Below are positions 1 through 8,332 of a stretch of 55,269 bases of DNA, piece after piece (positions within the stretch are counted from its first letter, which is position 1; each line of letters begins with the position of its first letter). This DNA is from Chloroflexi bacterium OHK40 (lineage in GTDB: Bacteria > Chloroflexota > Chloroflexia > Chloroflexales > Chloroflexaceae). Location of the stretch: NCBI GenBank assembly GCA_004367505.1, contig SFCB01000045.1, forward strand, positions 1-55,269, read 5' to 3'. The notes beneath the pieces were generated by a model. It did no database searches and was not told where the DNA came from. It saw only the letters and a program-made list of their open reading frames with translations. The position numbers and the translations under genes are program-made.

Positions 1-180
1 CCCCACCGGGGCGTCTCCCCAGGATCCTACGCCGCACCGCCCCCACCGGGGCGTCTCCCCAAGACCCTACGCCGCACCGCCCCCCACCGGGGCGGCTCCC
101 CAAGACCCTACGCCGCACCGCCCCCCACCGGGGCGGCTCATCGGGAGCGTACGCCGTAAAGACGCCCCACCGGGGCGTCT
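1..180. repeat. Tandem repeat, 40-42 bp unit, about 4.5 copies
   Basis: Near-identical units begin at 1, 41, 82, 123 and 165. Each starts with the small palindrome CCCCACCGGGG, and the first three continue CTCCCCA(A/G)GA(C/T)CCTACGCCGCACCGC-like. The last two diverge at the 3' end, close to the first gene. The array is cut by the window start, so its full length is unknown. Units abut directly with no variable spacers. Confidence 0.85.
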
Positions 181-263
181 CCGCAGGATCGTGTTCCAGC
201 GACATCACCGTGGTGACCAACCAGCGCTCCGCGTGAGCGCCAACCGAAATCCAAGGAGCGGAG

Positions 264-941
264 ATGAGTGAAGCCATCAACCAGCACGACGGCGCGGCCC
301 TGGAGCAACTGATCTATCAGGTGCGTGGCGTCCACGCGGCACGGCTTGTGACTAACAATGGCACGATCAACGAAGTTCACGTGGTCGGTACGCCACAGCG
401 CAGTGCGAAGCAGATCGTGCGCGATATCGAGTCGATCCTCTATGTCCGGGGCGGGGTGCGCCTGGATTACCGCAAGATCAGCCTGGTGCAGGTGGCTGAG
501 GGCGCCATCCAGGGGGGGAGCTCGCGCCCTCAGCTGATCGACGTCGTGGCCCACAACCGGGACGACGGCCCGATGGTGGTGGTGACGCTGAGCCTGCGTG
601 ATGAGCAAGCGCAGGGCGTGGGCGCGCAGCCCCCGGGCCAGCCAGCCGACCTGCCACGCCTGGCCGCGCAGGCCACCGTCAACGCCCTGGAGAACTGGGT
701 CCGGCCGAGCTACCGGGTGCAGCTCGAGCAGCTACAACGGCAGCCCTTCGGCGCGCTGGAGGTCTACCTCGCGCAGCTTGCGCTGGAAAGCGAGGGGGGT
801 GTCGAGACGCTGCTCGGGATCAGTATGCTGCGGGGCGACGAGCTCCTGGCTGTAGCCAAGGCGGTGCTCGATGCGGGCAACCGCCGGATCGAGCGCCTGC
901 TCGCCGAGGCGCCCCATCGTACGGCCCACGCGTCGCGCTAA
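264..941 (+). CDS. Conserved hypothetical protein, 225 aa
   Basis: I do not recognise a named function. The ATG is preceded by a clear ribosome site (AAGGAGCGGAG). Residues about 8-75 form a compact region with alternating strands and helices, including VRGVHAARLVTNNG, INEVHVVGTPQRSAKQIVRDIES and a final YRKISLVQV. I have seen similar blocks in uncharacterised proteins of Actinobacteria, Firmicutes and Chloroflexota. The rest is mixed alpha/beta (VVTLSLRDEQAQG; LEVYLAQLALESEGGVETLLGISM). There is no signal peptide or membrane segment, so it is probably cytosolic. It stands alone, with 443 bases to the next gene on the same strand. Gene reality is well supported by codon use and the ribosome site; function is unknown. 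Confidence 0.8.
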   Translation: MSEAINQHDGAALEQLIYQVRGVHAARLVTNNGTINEVHVVGTPQRSAKQIVRDIESILYVRGGVRLDYRKISLVQVAEGAIQGGSSRPQLIDVVAHNRDDGPMVVVTLSLRDEQAQGVGAQPPGQPADLPRLAAQATVNALENWVRPSYRVQLEQLQRQPFGALEVYLAQLALESEGGVETLLGISMLRGDELLAVAKAVLDAGNRRIERLLAEAPHRTAHASR

Positions 942-1231
942 GCTTCCGATTCGCTCCGGTCACCACGACGCCCCACCAGGCACGTCGTGCCTATGCGCAC
1001 GCCACGTGCGATGCGGGACCTAACCTCCTCGTGGCCGGCACGTCGTCAGCTGCGCCCGGCTGAGACACGCTGGCGCGGAAAGATGAAAATATTGTAAACT
1101 GGCAGGAGCGTGATTTCAGGAAATTGTCACCTTTGCCCACATGCCTGCCGCAGGATCTAACGTGGCCAGGACAGCTATAGGACGAGCAAATCCAACCAGC
1201 CAAAGCGTGGATCTCCAGCAAAAACCCCGAC
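942..1231. other. Intergenic, no gene seen
   Basis: About 290 bases after the first CDS hold no convincing ORF. It is a little richer in A/T than the genes around it near 1080-1100. The promoter of the small gene at 1385 begins at the right edge. Confidence 0.5.
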
Positions 1232-1259
1232 TTGCGCGGTGGTGAAAATATGGTAGTAT
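1232..1259 (+). promoter_or_regulatory. Sigma70-type promoter, extended -10
   Basis: TTGCGC at 1232-1237, a 16-base spacer, then TAGTAT at 1254-1259 preceded by TGG (extended -10). Predicted start near 1266, giving a leader of about 119 bases before the small ORF at 1385. Confidence 0.5.
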
Positions 1260-1384
1260 AGGTGTGGGATCGGCATCGGGTGACACGTCTGGTGGGATGG
1301 GCATTTGCCCGAAGCGGAGCTGAGGGGACCCGACGGCAGCAATGCCAGAGCGTAGCAACACACTGCGAAGAAAGGGGTCTCCCA

Positions 1385-1486
1385 ATGAAGTGGCACGCCA
1401 TGAACCTCTACGTCAAGGTCACTCTGCTGCTGAGCGCGCTCACCGCGCTGCTTCTGGCGGCCGGCGCCGAAGGCAAGTGGATCTAA
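1385..1486 (+). CDS. Small hydrophobic membrane peptide, 33 aa
   Basis: The ORF starts at ATG 1385 after AAAGGGGTCTCCCA, which contains a plausible ribosome site. It encodes a short basic N-terminus, then one hydrophobic stretch (VTLLLSALTALLLAAG, residues about 12-27) and a short GKWI-type tail, as expected for a single-pass membrane peptide. It has its own candidate promoter (1232-1259) and is followed 24 bases later by a strong hairpin terminator, so it looks like a monocistronic unit. The hydrophobic segment resembles the first helix of HtpX-type membrane proteases (ALLLGALTxLLLxxG), so a truncated htpX remnant is an alternative. The regulatory signals on both sides argue for a real small gene. 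Confidence 0.55.
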   Translation: MKWHAMNLYVKVTLLLSALTALLLAAGAEGKWI

Positions 1487-1510
1487 AGTAGATTGTCGCC
1501 GATCCCCACA

Positions 1511-1550
1511 GGGCAGGAAGGACAAGCGCCTTCCTGCCCTTGTTGCGTTT
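1511..1550 (+). terminator. Rho-independent terminator
   Basis: GGGCAGGAAGG (1511-1521) pairs perfectly with CCTTCCTGCCC (1529-1539) around a 7-base loop, followed by TTGTTGCGTTT. It ends the small gene at 1385-1486. Confidence 0.75.
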
Positions 1551-1741
1551 GCGGAACGTAACGACTCGTTTCCGATACAAACTGGCGTTATACTGCGTGG
1601 GCTCAAATAACGACCGTGGCGGATGCGGCAAGGGTGAGGCATTCGGCCACCGGGATGATCTCCGGTTCGCAGCAGGCCCTCACGGCAGGGTCTGTTGTCG
1701 TCCCCACTGTCAGGATCACTACCACAAGACGGACATCCGCG

Positions 1742-3643
1742 ATGTACGCCCTCCCCCGCGCAGCCCGCTGGTATTTGTATACGCTCTGGCTCCTTGCGCT
1801 CGTGCTGGCAGCCGCCACCCTCTGGCGCCTTTCTGGCCCACCGGCGCACCTGGCTCTGCTAGGCTTCACCACGCTGATCTACATCCTGGCCGACTATTTT
1901 GAGGTTGGCTACGGGATCAACGGCCGGGACCGGGTTGCGATGACGATCGTCGATGCGGTGGCGATCTTCCTTGTACCCATCACGGGCCCATACGGCCTGG
2001 GCGTAATCGTCGTCGGGAGCCTGGCGGTCGACATGCTGCGCGACCGGCCGTGGTTCAAGGCGCTCTTTAATGTCGCCCAGCGGGTGATCATCTTCGTGGT
2101 CATGCTGCTGCTCTATCAGGCCCTCAGCCTGCCGGGCGCCCCGGCCTTCAGCGGGCCACACGGCCTCACGGCCTTCCTGGCTCTCACGGTCAGCTACTAC
2201 CTGCTCAACACCTTCCTCGTGTCCACGATCGTGGCGCTGGCTAGCGGCCGCCCCCTGCTCCAGATCTACGCCGATAGCTACCGCCAGGCCCACTGGGTAC
2301 ACTTCATCACGATGCCCTACGGCGCGGTCCTCGCTTACCTCTGGCAGACCAACCCCTGGCTCATCCTCCCCGCCATGGTGCCGCTGCTGATGGCCCAGCG
2401 CTCCTTCCAGGCGATGGCCAGCTGGCAGGAGGAGAGTCGGCGCAACCGGGAGCTCGCCACGCAGGCCACCGCGCTCGTCGAGCAACTCCGAGCCCATCAG
2501 GACGAACTGGTGCGCTCCTCGAAGCTGGCGGCCCTGGGGACCTTCGCGGCCGGAATTGCCCACGAGTTCAACAATCTGCTCGCCGCCATCCTCGGCTACG
2601 CCCAGCTCGCGCTCAGCACAGACGATGTGGCCGAGAAGAATGAGGCCCTGGAGGTGGCGATGCGGGCCTGCCTGCGTGGCCGGAGCATCACCAGTGGCCT
2701 GCTCACCTTCGCCCGACGGCGCGACCCCCGCCGCGAGACGTGCAATCTGGCCGACCTGGTGGCCGAGACGGTGACCCTGGTGCAGCGAGAGTTTGCGAAG
2801 GTCAATGTCACGATCGAGCAGCGCCTGCAGTCGGTTCCCACCGTGGTGTGCGATAGCGGCCAGATCGCTCAAGTGCTGATCAACTTACTTACCAACGCGC
2901 GCGACGCCATGGCCGGTCAGCAGGGTGGGAGGATCGAGATCAACCTGAGCGCTACAACAAACAGCGTGGAGATCGCCGTCACCGATACTGGTAGCGGGAT
3001 CCCGGCCGAGCTGCTGCCACACATCTTCCAGCCTTTCACCACCACCAAGGGCGCCCTCGGCGGCAGCACCACGGCGGGTACCGGGCTGGGCCTGGCGATC
3101 AGCCACGGGATCATCGAGCGCCACGGGGGCAGCATCCGGGTGTGTAGTACGGTTGGCCAGGGCACGACGATGATTGTCAGCCTGCCGGTGGCCACCTTGC
3201 CCACCGGGGAAGAGCCCGATGGATCGCTCCCGGAGATGCACCCTCTGCACATCCTGATCATCGATGATGAGGTTGATGTGGCCGAGTGGCTACGGCGCGG
3301 CCTCGAGCGCCACGGCCATCTGGTGGAAGTAGCCTACGACACCAGGCAGGGAGTGGAGCGCTACCGCGCCCATCCCTTCGATCTCGTGCTCTGCGATGCG
3401 ATCATCCCCGGCGGCGATGGGGTAGCGATGCTCCAACAGCTCCGTAGCTACGACCCCCAGGCCCGGGTGCTGGTGATGACAGGCCAGACTGGCGCCGCCC
3501 AGGTGGACCGTATGCTTGAGCTTGGGGCCCTCTCGGTGCTCAGCAAGCCCTTCGCATTGGACGACCTTCTCGCCCTCATCCGCCGCATCGCCCCGCCCCA
3601 GAGCGTCAGCGTTGGCTCCGGCACTACCAGGCCTCTGGTATAA
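1742..3643 (+). CDS. Hybrid sensor histidine kinase with C-terminal receiver domain
   Basis: Membrane-bound signalling kinase of 633 aa from ATG 1742. An upstream GTG at 1616 would add 42 residues, but these look non-coding, and the first helix begins just after 1742. Residues 1-240 are about six hydrophobic helices with no recognisable ligand fold. A coiled coil (about 240-265) leads to the HisKA H-box AAGIAHEFNNLL with phospho-acceptor His about 274. The ATPase domain follows, with N-box LLTNARDA, then TDTGSGIP and GTGLGLAI. A receiver domain starts near residue 500 (ILIIDDEVD) with acceptor Asp about 552 (LVLCDAIIP) and a conserved K in LSKPFA. HEFNN is typical of NtrB-like and hybrid kinases. 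No DNA-binding response regulator is adjacent, so the output partner is unknown. A weak TATACT at 1589-1594 may be its -10. Confidence 0.9.
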   Translation: MYALPRAARWYLYTLWLLALVLAAATLWRLSGPPAHLALLGFTTLIYILADYFEVGYGINGRDRVAMTIVDAVAIFLVPITGPYGLGVIVVGSLAVDMLRDRPWFKALFNVAQRVIIFVVMLLLYQALSLPGAPAFSGPHGLTAFLALTVSYYLLNTFLVSTIVALASGRPLLQIYADSYRQAHWVHFITMPYGAVLAYLWQTNPWLILPAMVPLLMAQRSFQAMASWQEESRRNRELATQATALVEQLRAHQDELVRSSKLAALGTFAAGIAHEFNNLLAAILGYAQLALSTDDVAEKNEALEVAMRACLRGRSITSGLLTFARRRDPRRETCNLADLVAETVTLVQREFAKVNVTIEQRLQSVPTVVCDSGQIAQVLINLLTNARDAMAGQQGGRIEINLSATTNSVEIAVTDTGSGIPAELLPHIFQPFTTTKGALGGSTTAGTGLGLAISHGIIERHGGSIRVCSTVGQGTTMIVSLPVATLPTGEEPDGSLPEMHPLHILIIDDEVDVAEWLRRGLERHGHLVEVAYDTRQGVERYRAHPFDLVLCDAIIPGGDGVAMLQQLRSYDPQARVLVMTGQTGAAQVDRMLELGALSVLSKPFALDDLLALIRRIAPPQSVSVGSGTTRPLV

Positions 3644-3644
3644 T
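3636..3644 (+). promoter_or_regulatory. Extended -10 promoter inside the end of the kinase gene
   Basis: TGG followed by a perfect TATAAT at 3639-3644. No good -35 is seen, which is common when the TG extension is present. The ATG of the next gene is at 3652, 7 bases past the box, so the transcript would be leaderless or nearly so. Confidence 0.55.
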
Positions 3645-3651
3645 CGTCCCA

Positions 3652-5865
3652 ATGGGACCCTTCGCTCGCGCATGCATCACTCTGCTCCTCACAGCCACCC
3701 TGGTAGCATGTGTCGCCCGGACCGACACCCCGTCGGGGCCTGTGGCGACTCCTCAGCCGGGCGCTGCTGATCCCGCCACGCCATCCACCGCTCCCCACAA
3801 CCTCAGCGAGCCATTTCTCAGCGCCTGGCAGCGCGCCGGAGGCGCCGCCGTAGGTCCCCCACGGACTCCACCCCTCTGGATCGACGACCGGCAGGTGCAG
3901 TTGTTCGAAAACCTGCTACTCGCCGCCGTGGACGAGCGCGAGGCCGTGGCCGAGCCATTGCCGCAGGGCTGGGAAGCGACCATCCCCCCTGACCTGCTAG
4001 CCCTGCCCGCTTCGCCGCTGCGGGCCTCGCTCGGGCTCGCCCATGACCAGACGACCATCGCGGTGCCCCTTGCGCCGCTCACCGTGACGATAGCGGCCCC
4101 CGGCTACGGCGGCCCGGCCCGTTTGCACCTCTACGACAGCCATCTTCGCCCTGCAGGTGAGGCTAGCGTTGTGCTCACCAGCGGACAGACAACCACCACG
4201 GTGCTGCCGCGTGGGCACCTCGGCCCCCAGTGGGCCCTGCTCACGATCGACGGCCAGATCGCGGGCGCGCGCAGCGCCCTCTTCACCCTGGATGCAACCA
4301 GCAGCCTCGCCACCGGCCAGCCCGATCTCGATGCGCTCTACCCTCGCCTGCGCGGCTTTATGGCAAGCAACGTCGTGAGCTATCAGCTCAACGGTCGTAG
4401 CGTGCGGGGCTACCGCTCGCCGGACAACCCGCTCCTCTGGCTGCGCGACCACGTCTACCAGGGCCGGGGCTTCCGCTACTTCGAGCAGGATGTCACCAGC
4501 CTGCTCGACGCCTTCCGCGCCGCCCAACGGCCCGATGGCAGCTTCCCCGACGTGCTCGACTACCCCGAGCGCTACGTGACGGCCTTCCGGAAAGAGCCCG
4601 AAAGCGATCTGGAGTTCCTCTTCGTGCAGGGCGTCTACGAGGCCTGGCAGATGACCGGCGACGATGCCTGGCTGCGGGAGAACCTCGACGCCATGCGCCG
4701 CGGCCTGCGCTATCTGACCTCCGATCCGCTGCGGTGGGATGCAGAGCGCGGCCTGGTGCGCCGCCCCTACACGATCGACACCTGGGACTTCGCCTACGGC
4801 CCCACCACCACGAGTCCCGACGGAAAGCCTGCGCCGCGCCACTGGATCGAATCCGATACGATCTGGGGGACCTTTCACGGCGACAACACCGGTCTGGCCC
4901 ACGCCCTCGAACTGCTGGCACGGACCGAGGAGCGCGTCGGCGACCCGGCCCTGGCCGCCAAATGGCGTGCCCAAGCCAGCGAGATCATGCGCCGGCTCAA
5001 CGAACTGAGCTGGAATGGCCGCTTCTACACCCACTTCGTGCCTGAGGACCCGGCTTTCGCGCCGGCTGGCGTTGACCCGATGACCCAGCTAAGCCTCTCG
5101 AACGCCTATGCCCTCAACCGGGGGGTGCTGGACGACCGGCAAGGGCAGCGGATCGTCGAGGAGTACTTTCGGCGCCGGGACTTCACGCGCGCCTTTGCCG
5201 AGTGGTACAGCATCGACCCACCCTTTCCGGCGGGGAGCTATGGCATGGCCGGCGGCAAAGGCGAGAACCCCGGCGAGTATGTGAATGGCGGGATTATGCC
5301 GCTGGTCGGCGGCGAGCTCGCCCGGGGCGCGTTCCGCTACGGCATGGAGCTCTACGGCTTCGACATTCTGCGCCGGTACGCCGCGCTCACCGCGCTCACC
5401 GAGGCCACTTACCTCTGGTACTACCCCGACGGGAGCCCGGGTATCCAGGGCCCTGATACGCTCGCCACTGATGGCTGGGGCGCCGGTGCCATGCTCGGGG
5501 CGCTCTTCGAGGGTGCCGCCGGCTTCACCGACCGGGCTAGCCGCTACGAGGACCTCATCCTTACGCCGCGCTGGGCCGCCGACCCCTCCTTTCGCGAGGT
5601 CTACGCCGTAGCGCGCTACGCCGCCTCCGACGGCTACGCCGCCTACCGCTGGCGCCGCAGCGAGCGTGCTGTGAACCTTAGCCTCACCAGCAGCGCCGCG
5701 AGCGCCTACGTGCGGATCCTCATCCCCAAAGAGATCGCCCAGCTGCCACTGCGGGTGACCCTCAATGGCGCCGAGCTGCCCACCCGGATCGACCTGGCCG
5801 GTGAGACGCCCTACGTGGCCGTGGCCGTGGCTGGCGGGAATGCGGAGATCCAGGTGACGTGGTGA
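3652..5865 (+). CDS. Lipoprotein with six-hairpin glycosidase domain
   Basis: The 737-aa product has a lipoprotein signal peptide (hydrophobic 7-19, lipobox LVAC with Cys20), then a Pro/Thr-rich linker. Residues about 50-90 (FLSAWQRAGGAAVGPP ... VQLFEN) match a short module common in secreted Chloroflexota proteins. From about residue 230 to 620 the sequence is an (alpha/alpha)6 glycosidase of the amylo-1,6-glucosidase/alpha-rhamnosidase type: LWLRDHVYQGRGF, YLTSDPLRWD, DTWDFAYGP, WGTFHGDNTGLA, NGGIMPLVGGELARG. Acidic residues in LRDH, DTWDF and NGGIMPLVGGE are candidate catalytic groups, but I cannot fix the GH family. A beta-sandwich tail ends it. It probably trims extracellular or cell-surface oligosaccharide. 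No ribosome site is visible, in line with the leaderless promoter. Confidence 0.75.
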   Translation: MGPFARACITLLLTATLVACVARTDTPSGPVATPQPGAADPATPSTAPHNLSEPFLSAWQRAGGAAVGPPRTPPLWIDDRQVQLFENLLLAAVDEREAVAEPLPQGWEATIPPDLLALPASPLRASLGLAHDQTTIAVPLAPLTVTIAAPGYGGPARLHLYDSHLRPAGEASVVLTSGQTTTTVLPRGHLGPQWALLTIDGQIAGARSALFTLDATSSLATGQPDLDALYPRLRGFMASNVVSYQLNGRSVRGYRSPDNPLLWLRDHVYQGRGFRYFEQDVTSLLDAFRAAQRPDGSFPDVLDYPERYVTAFRKEPESDLEFLFVQGVYEAWQMTGDDAWLRENLDAMRRGLRYLTSDPLRWDAERGLVRRPYTIDTWDFAYGPTTTSPDGKPAPRHWIESDTIWGTFHGDNTGLAHALELLARTEERVGDPALAAKWRAQASEIMRRLNELSWNGRFYTHFVPEDPAFAPAGVDPMTQLSLSNAYALNRGVLDDRQGQRIVEEYFRRRDFTRAFAEWYSIDPPFPAGSYGMAGGKGENPGEYVNGGIMPLVGGELARGAFRYGMELYGFDILRRYAALTALTEATYLWYYPDGSPGIQGPDTLATDGWGAGAMLGALFEGAAGFTDRASRYEDLILTPRWAADPSFREVYAVARYAASDGYAAYRWRRSERAVNLSLTSSAASAYVRILIPKEIAQLPLRVTLNGAELPTRIDLAGETPYVAVAVAGGNAEIQVTW

Positions 5866-6044
5866 CCAGTGTTCGCACCGTGGCTCTGCTGGCACAGCCG
5901 GTCTTCATTTTCCTCGCGGTGCTACGGGCGGCCTACGCCGGGCAGGGCGCGCTCTCGTTCTGGCACGACCGGGCCGAGGCCCAGCGCCAGCACCGCCCGA
6001 TCATCGCCGGCCAGCACCTCGTCGCTACGGTGCGACGGGGATAA
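5862..6044 (+). CDS. Small putative membrane protein, 60 aa
   Basis: A GTG at 5862 overlaps the stop codon of the lipoprotein gene, suggesting translational coupling. The product has one hydrophobic stretch (VALLAQPVFIFLAVLRAAYAG) and a basic, His-rich tail. Third codon positions are strongly G/C, as in real genes here. I do not recognise it. It may be a small membrane partner of the lipoprotein or the stub of a decayed larger gene; the 640 bases downstream are full of repeats, which fits decay. Confidence 0.35.
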   Translation: MTSVRTVALLAQPVFIFLAVLRAAYAGQGALSFWHDRAEAQRQHRPIIAGQHLVATVRRG

Positions 6045-6284
6045 CTGGCCGTGGCAAGCCACCCGCAACCGCCAGCACACACCGGGGGTGCCGTAACAGC
6101 GTGCCCTGGCGCGCAGGGTCGGCTCCGCACGCCTGTACGACAGTAAGCTTCTACGGGTCGTGCAGCCGGGCCTGGGAGCGCATGATCGGGTATCGTTCCC
6201 GCATCCCCGCTTGCGCGGGTTCAGGAGCGGACAGAACCCGTGATCGATCAGCGGTTCACCACATCCTGACGGGCGGCGTTCCCA

Positions 6285-6340
6285 GCTCCCGCTCTGGGAG
6301 AGGGGGCCAGGGGCCTGCCCCCGCGAAAGCGGGGGTGAGG
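6285..6340. repeat. Dispersed two-hairpin intergenic repeat, copy 1
   Basis: The segment starts with GCTCCCGCTCTGGGAG (hairpin 1) and ends with CCCCCGCGAAAGCGGGGG (hairpin 2, GAAA-type loop). A copy of the same length and order lies at 41320-41376, and the second hairpin recurs at 44577-44598. Confidence 0.75.
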
Positions 6341-6641
6341 GCCAGCAGCGCGTCCCAACGCCGTGAACCATGGCTCCAACCAGACGTTCTTTCCGTCATC
6401 GCTTGCGCGGGGGGCAGGTAAGCGGAACCGGCACCCTCACCTGCGCAAGAACAGGCACGTCCAGGCGGACATACCAAGGCTGCGACAGTGGCCCTGGCAC
6501 ACCATCGCCGGGAGCGTGGCGCCCCTGGGCGTCCCGATCAGGGCCGCATGGCGGGAACCACCACCGGCGCAGGGGCGGCTCGTGCAACAACGTCCGTCAC
6601 ACCATACACACGCCTGGTGCAGTGGCGGACCCTCTACCCCG

Positions 6642-6650
6642 TGCTATACT
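6642..6650 (+). promoter_or_regulatory. Extended -10 promoter
   Basis: TGC followed by TATACT at 6645-6650. The predicted start near 6657 gives a leader of about 30 bases with a good ribosome site (GGGAAGGGAG) before ATG 6689. Confidence 0.45.
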
Positions 6651-6688
6651 GCTCCTGCTCTGGCAAGCGGTGCGAGAGGGGAAGGGAG

Positions 6689-7537
6689 ATGCCGAAGACG
6701 AACTTCAAGCCGGCCGAGCACGGTTTCGCGTTTCTGAACGCCTGGACGATGCACCCCACCGAGCGGAGCCAGTTGCGCCAAACACTGGTCGCGTCCACCG
6801 AGCAGGCCGCTGGATCGCTCGGCAACGACCCGTTCGGCGTAGTGCGCTCGATGGTCACCTCAACCGTTGGGAGCTGGATCAACGCCGCGCTGCCCGACTA
6901 CTACGGCCTCTGTGGTGGAATGGCCTTCGCCGCCGCCGACCACTTCCGCGCTGGCAAGCCGGTGCCCCATGGTCTCGACCCCGCCACGACCCCTAACAGC
7001 GACGATCCGGTAGACAAGGCCCTCCGCGACTATCTCTGGCAGCGACAGATCGAGAGTCTTGGCCCAAATGCACCGGTACTCCTCTCGTGGATGGCGATGC
7101 TGCACCTGCCGCTCCCCTTCGCCGGCCCGACCTGGCTGCGCGACCGCAGCCGCGAGCAGTTCGCCAACCTGAAGACCTTCCTGGCCCACGGCTGGCCCTG
7201 GCCCCTCTGCCTGATCGGCAGCTCGACATCGCCCTTCAACAACCACCAGGTCCTGGCGATCGGCGTTGACGATCCTGGCGACGGCACGGGCACGATCTAT
7301 CTGTACGACTCGAACGGCCCGGGTCGCGAGCAGACGATTATGGTTGACTTCCGTGGACCGGTGCTCCAGGCGGTGGAGAGCTGCCCCAGCCCCGATCGCG
7401 GCCCCCTGCGCGGCTTCTTCTGTGAGCACTACAGCCCTGCGCCACCTCCCGATCTCCCACGCGGTAGCGCGCCCAAGCCAGCCACCAGGCCGGCCAGGCG
7501 GCCCGCAGCTCGCCCCAGGGCCAGCCACACGGAATAG
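6689..7537 (+). CDS. Papain-like cysteine peptidase-fold protein
   Basis: 282 aa from ATG 6689, chosen because GGGAAGGGAG precedes it. The core has the order and spacing of a papain-type active site: YGLCGGMAFAAADHF (candidate Cys about 73), NNHQVLAIGVDD (candidate His about 184) and IYLYDSNGPG (Asp/Asn about 202). GLCGGM...A at the start of a helix and NHQVLAxG on a strand are what C39/papain-like proteins show. There is no signal peptide or membrane segment; the C-terminus (about 250-282) is a Pro/Arg-rich tail likely to be disordered. It stands alone, so its substrate is not suggested by neighbours. It could be a peptidase, an amidase or an inactive relative. Confidence 0.6.
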   Translation: MPKTNFKPAEHGFAFLNAWTMHPTERSQLRQTLVASTEQAAGSLGNDPFGVVRSMVTSTVGSWINAALPDYYGLCGGMAFAAADHFRAGKPVPHGLDPATTPNSDDPVDKALRDYLWQRQIESLGPNAPVLLSWMAMLHLPLPFAGPTWLRDRSREQFANLKTFLAHGWPWPLCLIGSSTSPFNNHQVLAIGVDDPGDGTGTIYLYDSNGPGREQTIMVDFRGPVLQAVESCPSPDRGPLRGFFCEHYSPAPPPDLPRGSAPKPATRPARRPAARPRASHTE

Positions 7538-7644
7538 CGCAGGCCCCGAAATGCACACCGGCCACACAGCGGAGCGCCGCCGCCCGTTCCGCTGCGTGGC
7601 CGTCACCATTCGCCGCGCGGCGAACATGCGCGAACCGGCGCGGA

Positions 7645-7673
7645 TTGACCGCCCACCGCGTTATTGGTATCAT
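7645..7673 (+). promoter_or_regulatory. Promoter of the tetR gene, leaderless layout
   Basis: TTGACC (7645-7650), a 17-base spacer, and TATCAT (7668-7673) preceded by TGG. ATG 7681 begins 8 bases after the -10, so transcription should start at or one base before the start codon. No ribosome site is present. Confidence 0.7.
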
Positions 7674-7680
7674 ATCCGGC

Positions 7681-8277
7681 ATGGAAACAGCCAGGACAGC
7701 GGCGGGCCGCAGCACGCGCGACCAGATCCTCGCCGCCACCTGCGACCTGATGGAGGCCCAGGGTTTTCACGCCACCGGCCTGGCCGAGATTATCAAGGCC
7801 AGCGGCGCGCCCCGGGGCTCACTTTATTACTACTTTCCCGACGGCAAAGAGGGCCTCGCGGCTGAGGCTATCGCCCGCACCGGCGAAGTGGTGGCCGAGC
7901 GCATTCGCGCCAACCTCACCGCTGACGGCGGCGTCGGCGCTGCCTTTGCCGCCTTCACCGCACAGATCGCCGACGCGATCGAACGCTCCGGCTTCCGCGC
8001 CGGCAGCCCTCTCACAACTGTGGCAATGGAGACGGCCACTACCAGCCCGCGCCTGAACCAGGCCTGCCGCGAGGCCTATAGCCGCCTGCAGGCCGCTTTC
8101 GCCGAGCGTCTCGCCATGGCCGGTTACCCTGCGGCCCGGGCCACCGAGCTCGCCGAGTTGCTCACCGCAGCGGTTGAGGGCGGGATTATCCTCTGCCGCA
8201 CCTATCACAGCGGCAACCCGCTGCGGCGGATCGGCGCCCAGATCGGGGCTATGATCAGCGCTATGCCCCCTACCTGA
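7681..8277 (+). CDS. TetR/AcrR family transcriptional regulator
   Basis: 198 aa. The N-terminus is a TetR DNA-binding domain: RDQILAATCDLMEAQGFHATGLAEI then a recognition helix ending in APRGSLYYYFPDGKEGL. The C-terminal ligand domain (GSPLTTVAMETA, about 105-116; GGIILCRTYHSGNPL near the end) is of the LmrA/YxaF type, known for control of drug-resistance transporters. It lies directly before a hydrolase and an EamA transporter, which are its likely targets. An imperfect palindrome at 8333-8352 between them is a candidate operator. The start is ATG 7681, which fits the promoter 8 bases upstream. Confidence 0.9.
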   Translation: METARTAAGRSTRDQILAATCDLMEAQGFHATGLAEIIKASGAPRGSLYYYFPDGKEGLAAEAIARTGEVVAERIRANLTADGGVGAAFAAFTAQIADAIERSGFRAGSPLTTVAMETATTSPRLNQACREAYSRLQAAFAERLAMAGYPAARATELAELLTAAVEGGIILCRTYHSGNPLRRIGAQIGAMISAMPPT

Positions 8278-8332
8278 TCGGCCGCACCCCAGGATGCGCC
8301 CTCGGGCCGATGCCTGCGGCCTGCCCGGAAAG

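Larger units (their letters stand above)
6045..6688. other. Repeat-rich intergenic region
   Basis: No convincing gene. It contains several GC-rich hairpin segments of the dispersed repeat family (for example around 6190-6230 and 6285-6340, and a partial copy near 6395). The promoter of the next gene lies at its right end. Confidence 0.6.

Noticed and set aside
1-180. CRISPR array
   Set aside because: Units are directly joined, almost fully identical along their length, and have no variable spacers; no cas genes follow.
1260-1384. Known riboswitch in the leader of the 33-codon gene
   Set aside because: I compared it by eye with TPP, cobalamin, c-di-GMP, fluoride and ZTP consensus elements and found no match. 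It stays an unexplained leader.
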